Source: Meles meles (taxonomy: Eukaryota; Chordata; Mammalia; Carnivora; Mustelidae). From it: a DNA stretch of 64,000 nucleotides. Positions 53,630 through 64,000 of the stretch are shown here, in pieces (positions within the stretch are counted from its first letter, which is position 1; every line of letters starts with the position of its first letter). Where the stretch lies: assembly GCF_922984935.1 (NCBI RefSeq), contig NC_060071.1, positions 96,420,561 through 96,484,560 on the forward strand, read 5' to 3'. The notes below the pieces were generated by a model. It searched no databases. It was given only the letters and a program-made list of their open reading frames with translations, and was not told the origin of the DNA. A program made the position numbers and the translations under genes.

Positions 53630-54666
53630 ACTCACTAAGAAATAACATTGCTCTTTTGCCTTAGAGAGGTGAAATTCTGTAGTATGCTTTCTTACACTTT
53701 CCCTGTCTTCCCTTGATGTCTCATGCATCTGGCACTAAAGAACAGAAAAGAGAAGAGTAAAGAGGTAATGTAGATACATGCACCCCACGTGAGTTGGCAG
53801 TACTAGTCTTTTATACATAGGTTGGAATATGAACAGCTCCTAGTAAATAGTGGCAAGATTGCTGTTTTTTCCTATTGGCCATCAACAACAGAATGTATGG
53901 CTGATGTGAATTTACTTTGTCTGTTATCCTCAAGTTATAGCTGACCTCAAGTTATATCCTCAAGTTATAGCTGACCTCACCATCATATTCAGCTAATTGA
54001 CTTGTTTCCTTTCTCCCCATGCACCTTAGTTTTGTCCCATCCAATTCCATAGAACAGAATTTTCTGTACAGTTGAGTGCCTTCAGCATGGATATATCTCA
54101 TACATTCATCTCACATATCTCTTTAGAACCAAGACTATGAGCAAGTAATAATTATCTGACTAATATCCATATATTACTTCTCCCTGGGACACTTTCTACA
54201 CAGCTGGATAGCAAGTGTGGTGGCTAAGCTGTCAGTAATCTAAGGCACAGAATAACAGTATTCTCTTCTTGCAGATCCCCATACCAAAATTCTTGTCTTT
54301 CCCTCTTCAGCTTCGGGAAGAAGAACCAGTTGTCTAATGCCTCCATCTCTCATCTAAGATAAGGAAATAAGGGAAAAAATAGGACCTTATGGCAAATACT
54401 GAATGCTACTGCCAAGAGAAAAGCCTTCTATTCATGTTTGCCCTCCTCCTCCACAGCCACACCTTCCATCCCCACCCATTTCTCTTCTACAATGTTTTCA
54501 AACCAGTTTGGAATCTTAAGTTACCTGGATTTGTGGGAATGGGCCCACCAATAACCAGACATTCTTTGAAGTTAGCATATGAAGTGTTAACGATGTTATT
54601 CTTAATAATGTGCATTCTCAGTTCTTAAAATCTCAAAAAGCATTTGCCTCATCCCCTTACTTATGA

Positions 54667-54668
<2 letters not shown>
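53630..54668. other. Intergenic sequence, no gene seen
   Basis: Holds the small tandem duplication at 53926-53979 and a 79-codon plus frame (54389-54628) with a hydrophobic FALLLHSHTF stretch but no family features. No transposon recognised. Confidence 0.45.
53926..53979. repeat. 30-bp tandem duplication
   Basis: ATCCTCAAGTTATAGCTGAC starts at 53926 and again at 53956; the inner CCTCAAGTTAT phrase occurs a third time at 53945. Local slippage-type duplication. Confidence 0.93.

Positions 54669-54700
<32 letters not shown>
54669..54700. repeat. (GT)n microsatellite
   Basis: About 16 GT units without interruption. Confidence 0.98.
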
Positions 54701-54701
<1 letters not shown>

Positions 54702-55095
54702 ATTGTATGAGTTTATTGGAAGTCCCATTAAAATGGCAGAGATCAACATTCTCAAATATAGCAAAATATATTAAGGCTTTGTGAGATAATATGGTAAAAG
54801 TTATATGTCCCCAGTTTTCTGAGCTTTGTTTGTATGTTTTGAGCAAGAGGGACTGTCAGGATAAACTTTTATGTTCTTATAGATAAAGGAAGCAGGAAAT
54901 TTTAATTATAGGAGAAAGAATTTAAATTCACAGATAATTTTGTATCTTAAATATATTACTTAGTCAAAACAAAAGCTATATGCTTAAAGCCATGTAGGTC
55001 TAGGTGGTGTTTTGTCTCCTCCCTCTGACATAGAACTCCAGCTGGCCCAGAAGATGCTGTTAAGCCTCAGAGAGCCTAACTGACTTGATTTTATA

Positions 55096-55616
55096 CCCTG
55101 TTGCCACTTCTGATGGTGCACGGGAGAAGAATGAGGCACAAACAAGTCAGCTGCAAGAGAAAGGGAGCAGGGGACAACAGTAGAAAAGACTGTTGCCTGG
55201 AACAACTCCTCAGTCCTGTATTTATTAGATATAGATAGTAATCAACAAAGGAGCCGAAGAAGGCTACACATTAATCATATGCCTTGTAGATAAACAAGAG
55301 GGAAGGCAAAATATATCTGGTCAAGCAGTATAAAGTTTATAGTTGAGCAAGCACATTCAAAGGTCTCATTTAATTAGCCACAGGTGCTTTCACGGGGAAG
55401 GGGAGATAATGGAAAAATGAAGCAGGCAGATTTCAGCCCTGAGCGGGCCAGGCATCCCCAGCTGCTCGGCTTCAGGGACGTATAATGTCCTCTCCTCCAG
55501 AGGCCTATTGCTAGTATATGTTTTTCTGAAGGCTATATCTAAACATGCTTGGGAACTAGTATAATTTCTCATGGGTTATACTTTTAAGTAATACACTGTT
55601 CTGAGGGACAGTTACA
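55096..55616 (-). mobile_element. Candidate retroviral LTR with primer-binding-site remnant
   Basis: On the minus strand the element starts TGTAACTGTCCCTCAGAACA (from 55616), contains a TATAAA-like stretch near 55335, an AATAAA signal (55221-55226), a CT-rich U5, and ends CCATCA at 55111. Four bases later follows TGGCAACAGGG (55096-55106), which matches a tRNA-Lys primer-binding site missing a few bases. The TG...CA ends, signal spacing and PBS together argue for an old endogenous retrovirus LTR, perhaps class II. No viral gene is visible next to it. Confidence 0.6.
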
Positions 55617-56350
55617 CCCTGTCAAACCCACTCAAAAAGAATGATTAGAGATTACAGATTTCTAAGTCATCTCAACATGCTTGATACTATGTTGTATTTT
55701 TGCTCTAAATTGAGGAGTTGAAATAGTACCTTACTGTCCATAATTTTATCAAATAATATTGTCATTGTAAAGATATATTTTCATAGCTAAAGAATAAACA
55801 ATACTCAATCATATATGCTTGGAAAGTTTGCAACCATTTAATCTATCAACAAATGTCACCATTCCCAAAAATGAGACTCTTAAATTATTAAGGTTAAAGA
55901 AAGCAGTTCATATTTAAAATCATGTCTTTACAAAATTCAATCCTTTGTGGCTGATCATTAAGTCATGTAGATACCAAATTTTAAAAAATGCACATGTTTT
56001 GGAACCTCTAATCTTTTCAAGTAAACTTTAAATAGAAAAGAATGACATGAATAGAATTTAAATAGTCCCAATTTATTCAACAAATGCTCACAGAATACCT
56101 AATGTATGCTAAAACCAGTTAAATATTTTAATATTTTGTTTTAAGCATGCAGTACATGAGGCATAATTTTAAGTAATCTTTTTGAACAGGACTGTAATGC
56201 TTGATTTGGAAATTCCACTCAGTGAAATTTTTAGAAAGATTGTTATTAAATTATAACTTTTGAAACATAATGTATATATGTATTTGGTGAGATGTTATGC
56301 CATTGATCATTTACTACAGTACATAATGAAGTACATTTTTCTATTGAAAA
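55617..56350. other. AT-rich intergenic sequence, no gene seen
   Basis: No recognised repeat or coding signal between the LTR candidate and the next SINE. Confidence 0.45.
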
Positions 56351-56361
56351 ATATCATTTCA

Positions 56362-56557
56362 GGGGGCACCTGGGTGGCTCAGTGGATTAAGCCACTGCCT
56401 TCGGCTCAGGTCATGATCTCAGGGTCCTGGGATCGAGCCCCGCATCGGGCTCTCTGCTCTGCAGGGAACCTGCTTCCTCCCCTCTCTCTGCCTGCCTCTC
56501 TGCCTACTTGTGATCTCTCTCTCTGTCAAATAAATAAATAAAATCTTTAAAAAAAAA
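56362..56557 (+). mobile_element. CAN-SINE, very young
   Basis: Plus-strand full-length copy (GGGGGCACCTGGGTGGCTCAG, GGGATCGAGCCCCGCATCGG, CAAATAAATAAATAAAATC). TSD ATCATTTCA at 56353-56361 and 56558-56566. Near-consensus throughout. Confidence 0.96.
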
Positions 56558-56566
56558 ATCATTTCA

Positions 56567-58408
56567 ATCTTTTTAGTTCACACTGTCTTCTAAAGCATCC
56601 CTCAAATAATGGTTAGATTATGAAGCAATTGAGTTAAAATAAATTTTATTAAAATATCTAATTAAATTAAAGCATACAGCAAGTGAAGCTCGTTCCACTT
56701 TCCAGCCTTAATGCAGCATCTACTTATTTATGGTTTTCTCTCTCAAATCTGTTGTGTAAAATTAAATTATAGACAAGTTTCACACACACACAAACTTTCA
56801 ATGTCCAAGGCACTTATGTTTTTCTGGTAATTTTACAATTCATCTTGTAAAAAACAGCAAAGTATCTTTTACCTTTAATTGATCTCATACACATGAATTG
56901 CCATTAGAAAGATTTTTTACCTTTACTACATGCAGAATTTTAAAACTAGCTTGATGAAATGCAAGTGAACAACATAGTCCAAATGAGCAATTTCCTATGT
57001 ATACCCAGCATAAGTAGTAAACAAAGATTTCACTCTATACCAGTTTATTGATTTCTAGGAATTAACTGCACCAAGAGTTAAAAATACTTCTGTCCTAAAG
57101 ATAGACAGCAGTTATTCTCAGTGTAATTTTATGAGTTTCACAAAGTTATTATTATGGAAAGAACTTAGAGCTTAACTGCTTAGGATATTTAAATGTATTT
57201 TGTGTAATTAATACATTGTTGAAAACATCATCATCTTATAATGATGTATTCAAATAGTATATTTTAGTGAGCATTAATCTCTAGTGTTCTAATATTTTCA
57301 TCTAAAACATAAGCCAAAATCTCTCTCAGAGGTCTCAATTAAAATAATTCCCACTCTTCTGGCATAATAAATACATTTAAATCTTTTTTTGCTAACTCCC
57401 TCACGACAGCCACATTGATTTTTCTAAGTTTATTTTGACTTTAAGTAGTTTTTTTTTCTCCATGTCTTTATTTTTTAGTCCATTTTCCTACTAAAATCTT
57501 TATTTTTTACCTAATCTTACTACAGAGAATAGTCTAAAAGTGTTGGTATGTATTTGAAACGGACTTTTTATTCAGATCAGTTTGCTCTCAGGTAATTCAC
57601 AGTCCTTGCCAATTTGTGTGAGGGGCTCTTTTCCCCACTGATGTGAGGACATGTTGGCCTTGTGGTGGGATTATGAAGAGTGAACATAGCATATGTCATA
57701 CTGCAGCTTTTTCACCCTGGCAGAGAATCAAATCTCTGCAGATTACCTAGAAATGGATAACAACAATGTTATAAGCATATTAGAGATGTGCCAGCAGGTT
57801 GGTATCAAAATGAGAAGATCATGTTCACAGAAAGATGCCAACAGACACATTTGAAAGACATGTATTTATTAATTACAAAAAGAACATGATAACATCTCTG
57901 GATATTCCCAAAGTAGGAGAAACCACAATGTGTGACTCATCTGAAATGGCAGATACTTAGAACTCTCCAAATCCTCCTTGGGATGCACATCAGCTGATAT
58001 AGTAGCATGTGTGGAATATAATTGCATCACAAACACACCCAAATAGTCTCCTTCTCTGAATTCTCTCTTTAAAGTCCTCCAGACTCTTCCTGCCTTCTTT
58101 AATCTAGCCTGCTTTCCATAAGTAATTCTGTATCAACTCTGAGTGTTTAATGAAAGGCAGAGAGAATTTTTGAACAATGTTCATGGTGTTTACATGGATT
58201 TACTACTCTTAGCAGAACCTAGCTTCAATATTACAGGAAGCTATATCAAACTTTAAAAAACACTGACATATTTTCACCTACTGAAAAGGATCCTTTGGTA
58301 TGGACCATAAAATATTGTTTGGATGAAATAATATTTTTAAACTTAATTTGGTAAAATTTAAAATGGCATGGGAAAATTTTAATTGAAATATAAGTACAAA
58401 AGCCACCG
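56567..58408. other. AT-rich intergenic sequence, no gene seen
   Basis: About 1.8 kb with no transposon I recognise and no frame above 60 codons. It may be unique sequence. Confidence 0.45.
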
Positions 58409-58410
58409 CC

Positions 58411-59054
58411 TATAAAAGGTGTTTATGTGGCATTCTTTCTATACTACCAGAAGCTCTTCGAACAAACCTAATTTCTGCATAAACAATACTGAGGAGAAAA
58501 TGAAAGGAAGGAGTATCATGGCCATTCTGTCATTATGTGCTTTGTATCAAATGTTTATAGTATTTTGCCCTTTTTTTTCTCTGCCACTTAAGATAATAAA
58601 TACATCAAGTAACAAGGCATGACTATGTGTTTTGAGGTGAGAGGAGGGATTTTGTGCCTACATTCAACTTGCTTTAGCAAGTGACTTAAGGAGCAACATT
58701 TTGATACTATGAATGTTGCCTCTTCAAAATCTGATCCATACTCTAGAAGCTTGAGCTTCATTTCATTGCCTAATGGAACATAAATTAGAGCTTCTTTTGT
58801 TTCAAACAGGCATGGAAAACATGAAAGATAGTGAAGAAAATAAACAAAGACTTAAAAATTGTGCTCAGGTGATATTTGAAAGGAGGAAGACAGAAAGCTA
58901 TATTAGACAGAATAAGCCCATAAAAACTGGATCCTGGGGGAAGTGTCAACCAAAGCTTAGTCTCTTTAAAATGTTTACTTTTTTTGTGTTTCAAACATTC
59001 ATGTTAAACTGCAACTCTGGGGACTTTGCCAAGTTAGGAAGACAAGATATGTGA
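58411..59054 (+). other. TATA box and short signal-peptide-like frame, hypothetical
   Basis: TATAAAAGG at 58411-58419 is followed 80 bp later by an ATG (58500, A at -3) that opens a frame beginning MKGRSIMAILSLCALYQMFI, hydrophobic like a secretion signal. A weak splice donor (CAA/GTAACA, 58609) and an acceptor (TTTTGTTTCAAACAG, ending 58809) would join it in frame to the open frame SMENMKDSEENKQRLKNCAQ (58810-59054). I recognise no family. Chance is the more likely explanation. Confidence 0.15.
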
Positions 59055-60856
59055 GTCAAAACTTTGAGTTCTAATACTAAATTTTATTTGAATGGAGCAC
59101 CAGGTACACACACAAAAATCAGTTCCCATAGCAAAACAAAACTTCACATCGTATGTCTTATAAAAATGTGATGGAAGTAGGTGCTGACAATTTTCTGGAG
59201 ATTAAGGCAAGGTACCCAGAAATTATCTGTAGAATATTACTATTTTTTGTTAAAAGTGTATTTTCATTAACTTTGGTGTGGCATTTGTGTTATTTTGTTG
59301 ACCACCAGAAATCTTCTGAGATCTATCATAGCTTTATTTCCACCTTAGCTTTGTGAACCCTATGTTGCAGGTAAGATCTCTAATATGTCCACTGTGATTA
59401 CTGCTAACCCAATAAATATTGTGGAACCTCAGACATTGTACTGAGAACACATCTCCCATGCTGAAAGGACTGGAGCTTCAATCATTCTAGGTTTAAAGAA
59501 AGAGGATGTCAGGATTTATTAGTTGGTTTTTGTCTTTGTAGGAAAAAAAAAAACTGGACAACTAGGTTAAAGGAAGTGCAGGGAGACAAATAAGATCCAA
59601 CAGGGAAAGGGAGTCCAGGTAGAAAGAAAATAGGATATTAAGGCTGAGAGGATACTAAAGAAGTATCTGTTCATTTTTCTTTTTTTCAAATTTTGCTAAG
59701 GCCAACTCTGACCTTAAGGAGTGTTTACAACCTAAAAAATAAGAAAATCTTGTCATTATTTTATCTTAACAATGCTCTAACTTTTATGCCTTCTTCTGGA
59801 ATTGTCTTTATGGAAAAGCCTGTAGGAAATGCTATTAGTATTAGACAAGCGGATTTCTTTTTAACCTAGCTCTGCTTCTGCAGCAGTTCCATAATGTGTC
59901 AACAGAAATCCACAGCTTGAGCAAGATTAATTTTAAGAAACCTGCTAATGCAGAAATATGAGTAAAAAACATGGAATGCTATGCAACTTTACTTTCCGAT
60001 GTGGAAAAAACTCTGGAATTAAGAAGTATAAACCTCATACAATGAAAACACAACATGGGAAACATAAAATAAATTAATAGAAAAAGGAAATAAAAAAGAA
60101 AAATACTCAAAATATCTTTGGAACAGTTTTGCTTTTGAGTATGAGAGGCAAATTATATAAAAATTAAATTTGACAAAGCATAAATTGACAATACCTATTA
60201 GTTTTCACATATATTCCTAAAAATATTACATTATCAGAACAATTGTTACAATAGGCAAAATCATTTGGTGGCTAGAAATATTTAGTCTGATAGTGATAAA
60301 AATATTTTCTTGAAGACATATTAAAAAGATAACTTTTTTTGCTAGAAACTTTTAACTACAACATCTAAACTCTAATATAAAAATTCAGGTTATGTTTACT
60401 TGCAATTTTGGATGAGGTAAAGAGATTTTCTTATTATTTTTCTCACAATTATCCAGCATTTCTTGAAGAATCTACTTAACTTCCATAGCACCGTGACTTT
60501 CAGAGTTTAAGACTATTCAAAGTAACACACTGAATTGCTGTACAATTTTTTTTTATTTTTTCTGTTTTGCTATTTCAAAATCACTATTATAGCATATAAT
60601 AATTAATACTTCTCTATCCAATATAAGCTGTGTTCTGGAATTAATGTTTCCATTTTATTCATTTCCATAGTGAAAACATGTAGAAATTATGATACAAAAA
60701 AACACTCTCTTGCTCTCTTGAACTACAGTAGCCCAATGCCCCCTCTGATCATTCTGTGAGCAGGAAAGATAACTGCAAGAGCCACATTAAGAGATGATTA
60801 GAGAAGAGGTTATTTTATGATGACTATGCATAATAATTACAAGTAGAATAGAGGCA
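59055..60856. other. AT-rich intergenic sequence, no gene seen
   Basis: No recognised repeat. A 67-codon plus frame (59153-59356) shows no family features. Confidence 0.45.
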
Positions 60857-60857
60857 T

Positions 60858-61035
60858 AAAGACAGAAAAAGAGAAAGACAGACAAACAAAACTAATAAAG
60901 GAAAAAATGAAAAAAAAACAAAAGGAAGGAAGGGAATGAGAAGGAAAAAGGGAGAGAGAAAGGAAAAAAGAGGGGAAGGAGGAAGGAAAGAAGGGAGGGA
61001 GGGAGGAAGGAAGGAAAGAAGGAGGGGGATAAAGG
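60858..61035. repeat. Polypurine tract (GGAA/GAGA-rich)
   Basis: Almost uninterrupted A/G for about 170 bp, with GGAAGGAAGGGA, GGAAAGAAGG and GAGGGAGGGAGG blocks at 60920-61030. Parts are mirror-symmetric, as required for triplex (H-DNA) formation. Confidence 0.95.
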
Positions 61036-61097
61036 AAGAACATGAGCAGTAGATAAAGTTGGGGTAAAGAAGTTGGGGGGGAAAAAGCTAGAGTGTT

Positions 61098-61307
61098 AGG
61101 GCACCTGGGTGATTCAGTAGTTTAAGTGGCTGCTTTTGGCTCAGGTCACAATTCCAGGGTTCTGGGATTGAGCCCCACATCAGGATCCAGCCAGAAGACT
61201 GCTTATCCCTCTCCCTACCCTCTCTCTCTCTCCCACTCCCCCTGCTTGTGTTCCCACACTCTCTGTGTCTCTCTCTATCAAATAAATAAATAAAATCTTA
61301 AAAAAAA
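61098..61307 (+). mobile_element. CAN-SINE
   Basis: Plus-strand copy (AGGGCACCTGGGTGATTCAG to CAAATAAATAAATAAAATC). TSD AAAAAGCTAGAGTG (61082-61095) and AAAAAGCTGGAGTG (61308-61321). Confidence 0.95.
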
Positions 61308-61321
61308 AAAAAGCTGGAGTG

Positions 61322-61705
61322 CTCTTTCTGCTTTTCCCTTTCCAAATCTCAGTATATACACAAACAGTACAAAAATGTATTTGGTTCAATTTTAAGAAGG
61401 AGTCTGACCCAGAATATAAATAAGCAAAAGTGATCACGGAATTATCCTTTAAAATTAAAGAACAAATGAAGCATATTTTAAAATAATAACATAATTTCAT
61501 TGATTTCATAAGAAACAAAAGTAGTTGTTACACTCCCCATATACTAATTTCTTGTGATAATTAATTTAATAAAATAAAATATTATTGTATCATGTAAATC
61601 TATATTATGTGTTATAATTAAAATTATGTTGCTTTGTTTTGATTTTTTAATTGCTTTAACTGAAATATTTTATATACAGTTGACTTTGGAAACTCCACTG
61701 AGCAT
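61322..61705. other. Intergenic sequence, no gene seen
   Basis: AT-rich, no coding signal, no repeat recognised. Confidence 0.45.
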
Positions 61706-61707
61706 GA

Positions 61708-63020
61708 AAATCAGTCTCTTCAACAAATGGTGTTGGGAAAATTGAACAGCCACATGCAGAAGAATGAAAAGGGACCACTTTTTTTACACCATAGACAAAA
61801 ATAAATTCAAAATAGATGAAAGACCTAAAAGTGAGACAGGAATCCATCAGAATCCAAGAGGAGAACCGAGGCAGCAACATTTTTTACCTTATCCATGGCA
61901 ACCTCTGCTAGACACATTTCCAGACACACAGGAAATAAAAGCAAAATTGAACCATTGGGACTTCTCCAGGATAAAAAGCTTTTGCACAATAACAATCAAC
62001 AACATACAAAATGGGAAAAGACATTCACAAATGACATCAGATAAAGGGATAGTATCAAAAATCTATAAAGAACTTCTCAACTCAACACCCAAAAAATGAA
62101 AATTCCAGTCAAGAAATGGGCAGAAGACATGAACAGACACTTTTCCAAGTAGGACATACAAATGGCTAATACACATATAAAATAATGCTCAACATCACTC
62201 TGCATGAGAAATCAAAGCCACAATGAGATACCACCTTACACCTATCAGAATGGCTAAAATTAACAACTCAGGAAACAACAGATGTTGATGAGGATGCAGA
62301 GACAGGGGAGCACTCTTACACTACTGGGGGGGAGCGCAAACTGGTAGAGCCACTCTGGAAAACAGTATGAAGGTTTCTCAAAAGTTAAAAATAGAACTAC
62401 CCTATGATCCAGCAATTGCATTACTAGGTATTTATCCAAATGATACATACTGATCTGAAGGGACACCTGCACCCAATATTAATAGCAGCAATGTATACAG
62501 CAGCCAAAATATGGAAGTAGCTCAGATGTTCATCAACAAAGGAATTGAAAAATGGATAATGAAGATGTGATATCTATATCTATATCTATATATATAATGT
62601 AGTTACTCAGCCACCAAAAAGAATGAAATCTTGTCATTTTCAATTATGTTGATGAAACTGAAAAGCATTATGCTAAGAGAAATAATTCAGCCAGAAAAAG
62701 ACAAATCCATACGATTTTATTCATATGTGGAATTTAAGAAACAAACTAGATGAACATAGGGGAAGAGAAGGAAAAGTAAAATAGGATAAAATCAAAGGGA
62801 GGCAAACCATAAGAGACTCTTAACTATAGGGAACAAACTGAGGGTGGCTGGAGGGTAGGTGGGTGGGTGTATTGGAGTAATTGGGTGATGGACATTAAGG
62901 AGGACACTTGATGTAATGAGCATTGGTTGTTATATACAACTGATGAATCACTAAATTCTACCTCTGAAAATAATAATACACTATATGTTAACTAAATTAT
63001 ATTTAAATAAAATTTTTAAA
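61708..63020 (+). mobile_element. L1 LINE copy H, 3' part, older
   Basis: Plus-strand ORF2 C-terminal third (coding text for SLFNKWCWEN at 61715, KIDERPKSETGIHQNPRG at 61814-61865, WKTV and the Cys-rich region near 62270-62360) and 3'UTR to a TTTAAATAAAATTTTTAAAA tail. Many frameshifts. A TATATC microsatellite (62569-62598) lies at the same codons as the repeats in copies E, G and I. Confidence 0.9.
62569..62598. repeat. (TATATC)n microsatellite in L1 copy H
   Basis: ATATCTATATCTATATCTAT array at the WYIYTMEYY codons of ORF2. Confidence 0.93.
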
Positions 63021-63970
63021 AATCAAATAGAAAAATCAAAATGTAAACTTATATATAATCAACATTTCTGAGAATTTAGTGATATTAATGAAGAAAATCC
63101 AGGCCTGAAGTTTAAGATATCTTTGTTCTTAAAAGTTTTTGAAAATTTAGAAAATAAAGTTCTGGCAAACAATATTAATATTGTTTAAGCTGATGTAATA
63201 TATAATAATATAAAATGTGTATGTATTTCTTTTATCTTTGTGTTTCTTCAAAACACCTCAGATTAGTGCAAAGGAACCACAGTCATTGTGTTACAAATTA
63301 TTGGATCCTTTTTATGATATTGATAGAATGGATGGAAAAAGTATCATGAGAAAGTGAAAGGCAAGAGATGGGAATTTGGATTTACTTTGCACTACAATTG
63401 ATTTGGAGTAGGTTCCTGAAGCCTTCTCTCATGCAGAATTTAGTGGCCGGCATCGGATTTCATGATAAAAGACACCATGGCAAATTAGCAGTATCTGTCA
63501 AGGGTAAGGGAAGGAAGATGAACATTTTGTGTGGGTAGATACTTTACCTCATAATACAAATAACAGTAGGTATACTAGAGAACCACATAACTGATTTCCA
63601 AGTTAATAGTAACTTTCAAAACATTGCTATCCTTACCTCACATCTAAACACATGGCTTCTTTAGTAGGAATTTTCTGTTGCTAATTTTATACAGCATGTG
63701 TCTTCTTACCTGTTCTTTTATGATTGGCCTAGGCATGAGTCAATATAATACCCTTTCTTGGGAAATTAGAAGAGAACAAGAAAGGATAGCATCTGCCCAG
63801 GTAGATGGACATGTAATATCCAAAACTAGGAACTATTCATATCCTTATTCTCCCAAATATAAAAAGGGGGAGGGAAAGAATCATGCTTCCAAATTCAAGT
63901 CTTCATATAAAGCAAAGAATAAAGCAGAGAAAGAGAGGTCAGAGGGATAAAAAGCCTTCTGAATTACAGT
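63021..63970. other. AT-rich sequence with one unrecognised open frame
   Basis: A 90-codon plus frame at 63678-63950 starts MLILYSMCLLTCSFMIGLGM, hydrophobic, and turns very basic (KYKKGEGKNHASKFKSSYKA). No known family or promoter recognised; chance is likely. The region carries no recognised transposon. Confidence 0.35.
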
Positions 63971-63971
63971 T

Positions 63972-64000
63972 TGCTTTTTTTTTAAATTTATTTATTTCTT
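63972..64000 (-). mobile_element. Possible tail of an insertion cut by the window edge
   Basis: T-run followed by AAATTTATTTATTTCTT looks like the minus-strand A-tail and AAATAAATAAA end of a SINE. Only 29 bases are visible. Confidence 0.35.

Overview
The window is mammalian nuclear DNA from a carnivore and contains no convincing host protein-coding gene. The organism call rests on about 20 copies of the tRNA-Lys-derived carnivore SINE (CAN-SINE), whose sense head reads GGGTGCCTGGGTGGCTCAG. Most of the well-preserved copies carry a 3' part reading TGCCTACTTGTGATCTCTCT followed by CTGTCAAATAAATAAA. From memory that tail type is usual in arctoid carnivores, especially mustelids, rather than dogs; this is inference. 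The rest is L1 LINE sequence of several ages and AT-rich intergenic sequence, so the window looks like a gene desert or a deep intron.

Layout: 1-8957 is a nest of L1 elements, all on the minus strand: old copy J (6927-8957) is interrupted by copy B (3740-6926), which is interrupted by copy A (1-3739) and by a small L1 3' end, K (4443-4756). 8958-22930 is AT-rich with SINEs, an old L1 tract (11790-13990) and a block of diverged, possibly LTR-derived repeats (18.7-22.6 kb). 22935-28471 holds L1 copy E, a 26-27.5 kb stretch of older L1 and SINE pieces, and a 5'-inverted L1 (F). 28.5-32.4 kb is mostly unique. 32384-37778 is L1 copy C (minus) with an 18-bp target-site duplication (TSD). 37.8-42.3 kb is mostly unique. 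42332-47520 is L1 copy D (plus), a close relative of C in opposite orientation. 47596-52112 is L1 copy G (minus). 52.1-61.6 kb is AT-rich with a hAT-like DNA transposon, a retroviral-type LTR with a primer-binding-site remnant, SINEs and microsatellites. 61.7-63.0 kb is L1 copy H (plus). 63.0-64.0 kb is unique.

The coding sequences present are L1 ORF1 (RNA chaperone) and ORF2 (endonuclease/reverse transcriptase). The only apparently intact one is the 305-codon ORF1 of copy C. ORF2 of copy D is collinear over 1271 codons but has in-frame stops. SINEs depend on L1 ORF2 protein, so the whole window is one L1-driven insertion landscape.

The most interesting observations are: in-frame ORF2 stops shared by copies A, C and D, which suggest spread of an ORF2-defective, ORF1-intact L1 lineage; two short patches of L1 sequence moved to ectopic positions inside other L1 copies (B and E); a retrotransposition-like insertion consisting only of a poly(A) tail inside a 17-bp TSD (52700-52757); repeated birth of microsatellites at the same ORF2 codons in four L1 copies; and a 5'UTR-ORF1 deletion in copy D that creates a new in-frame ORF1 lacking the coiled coil.
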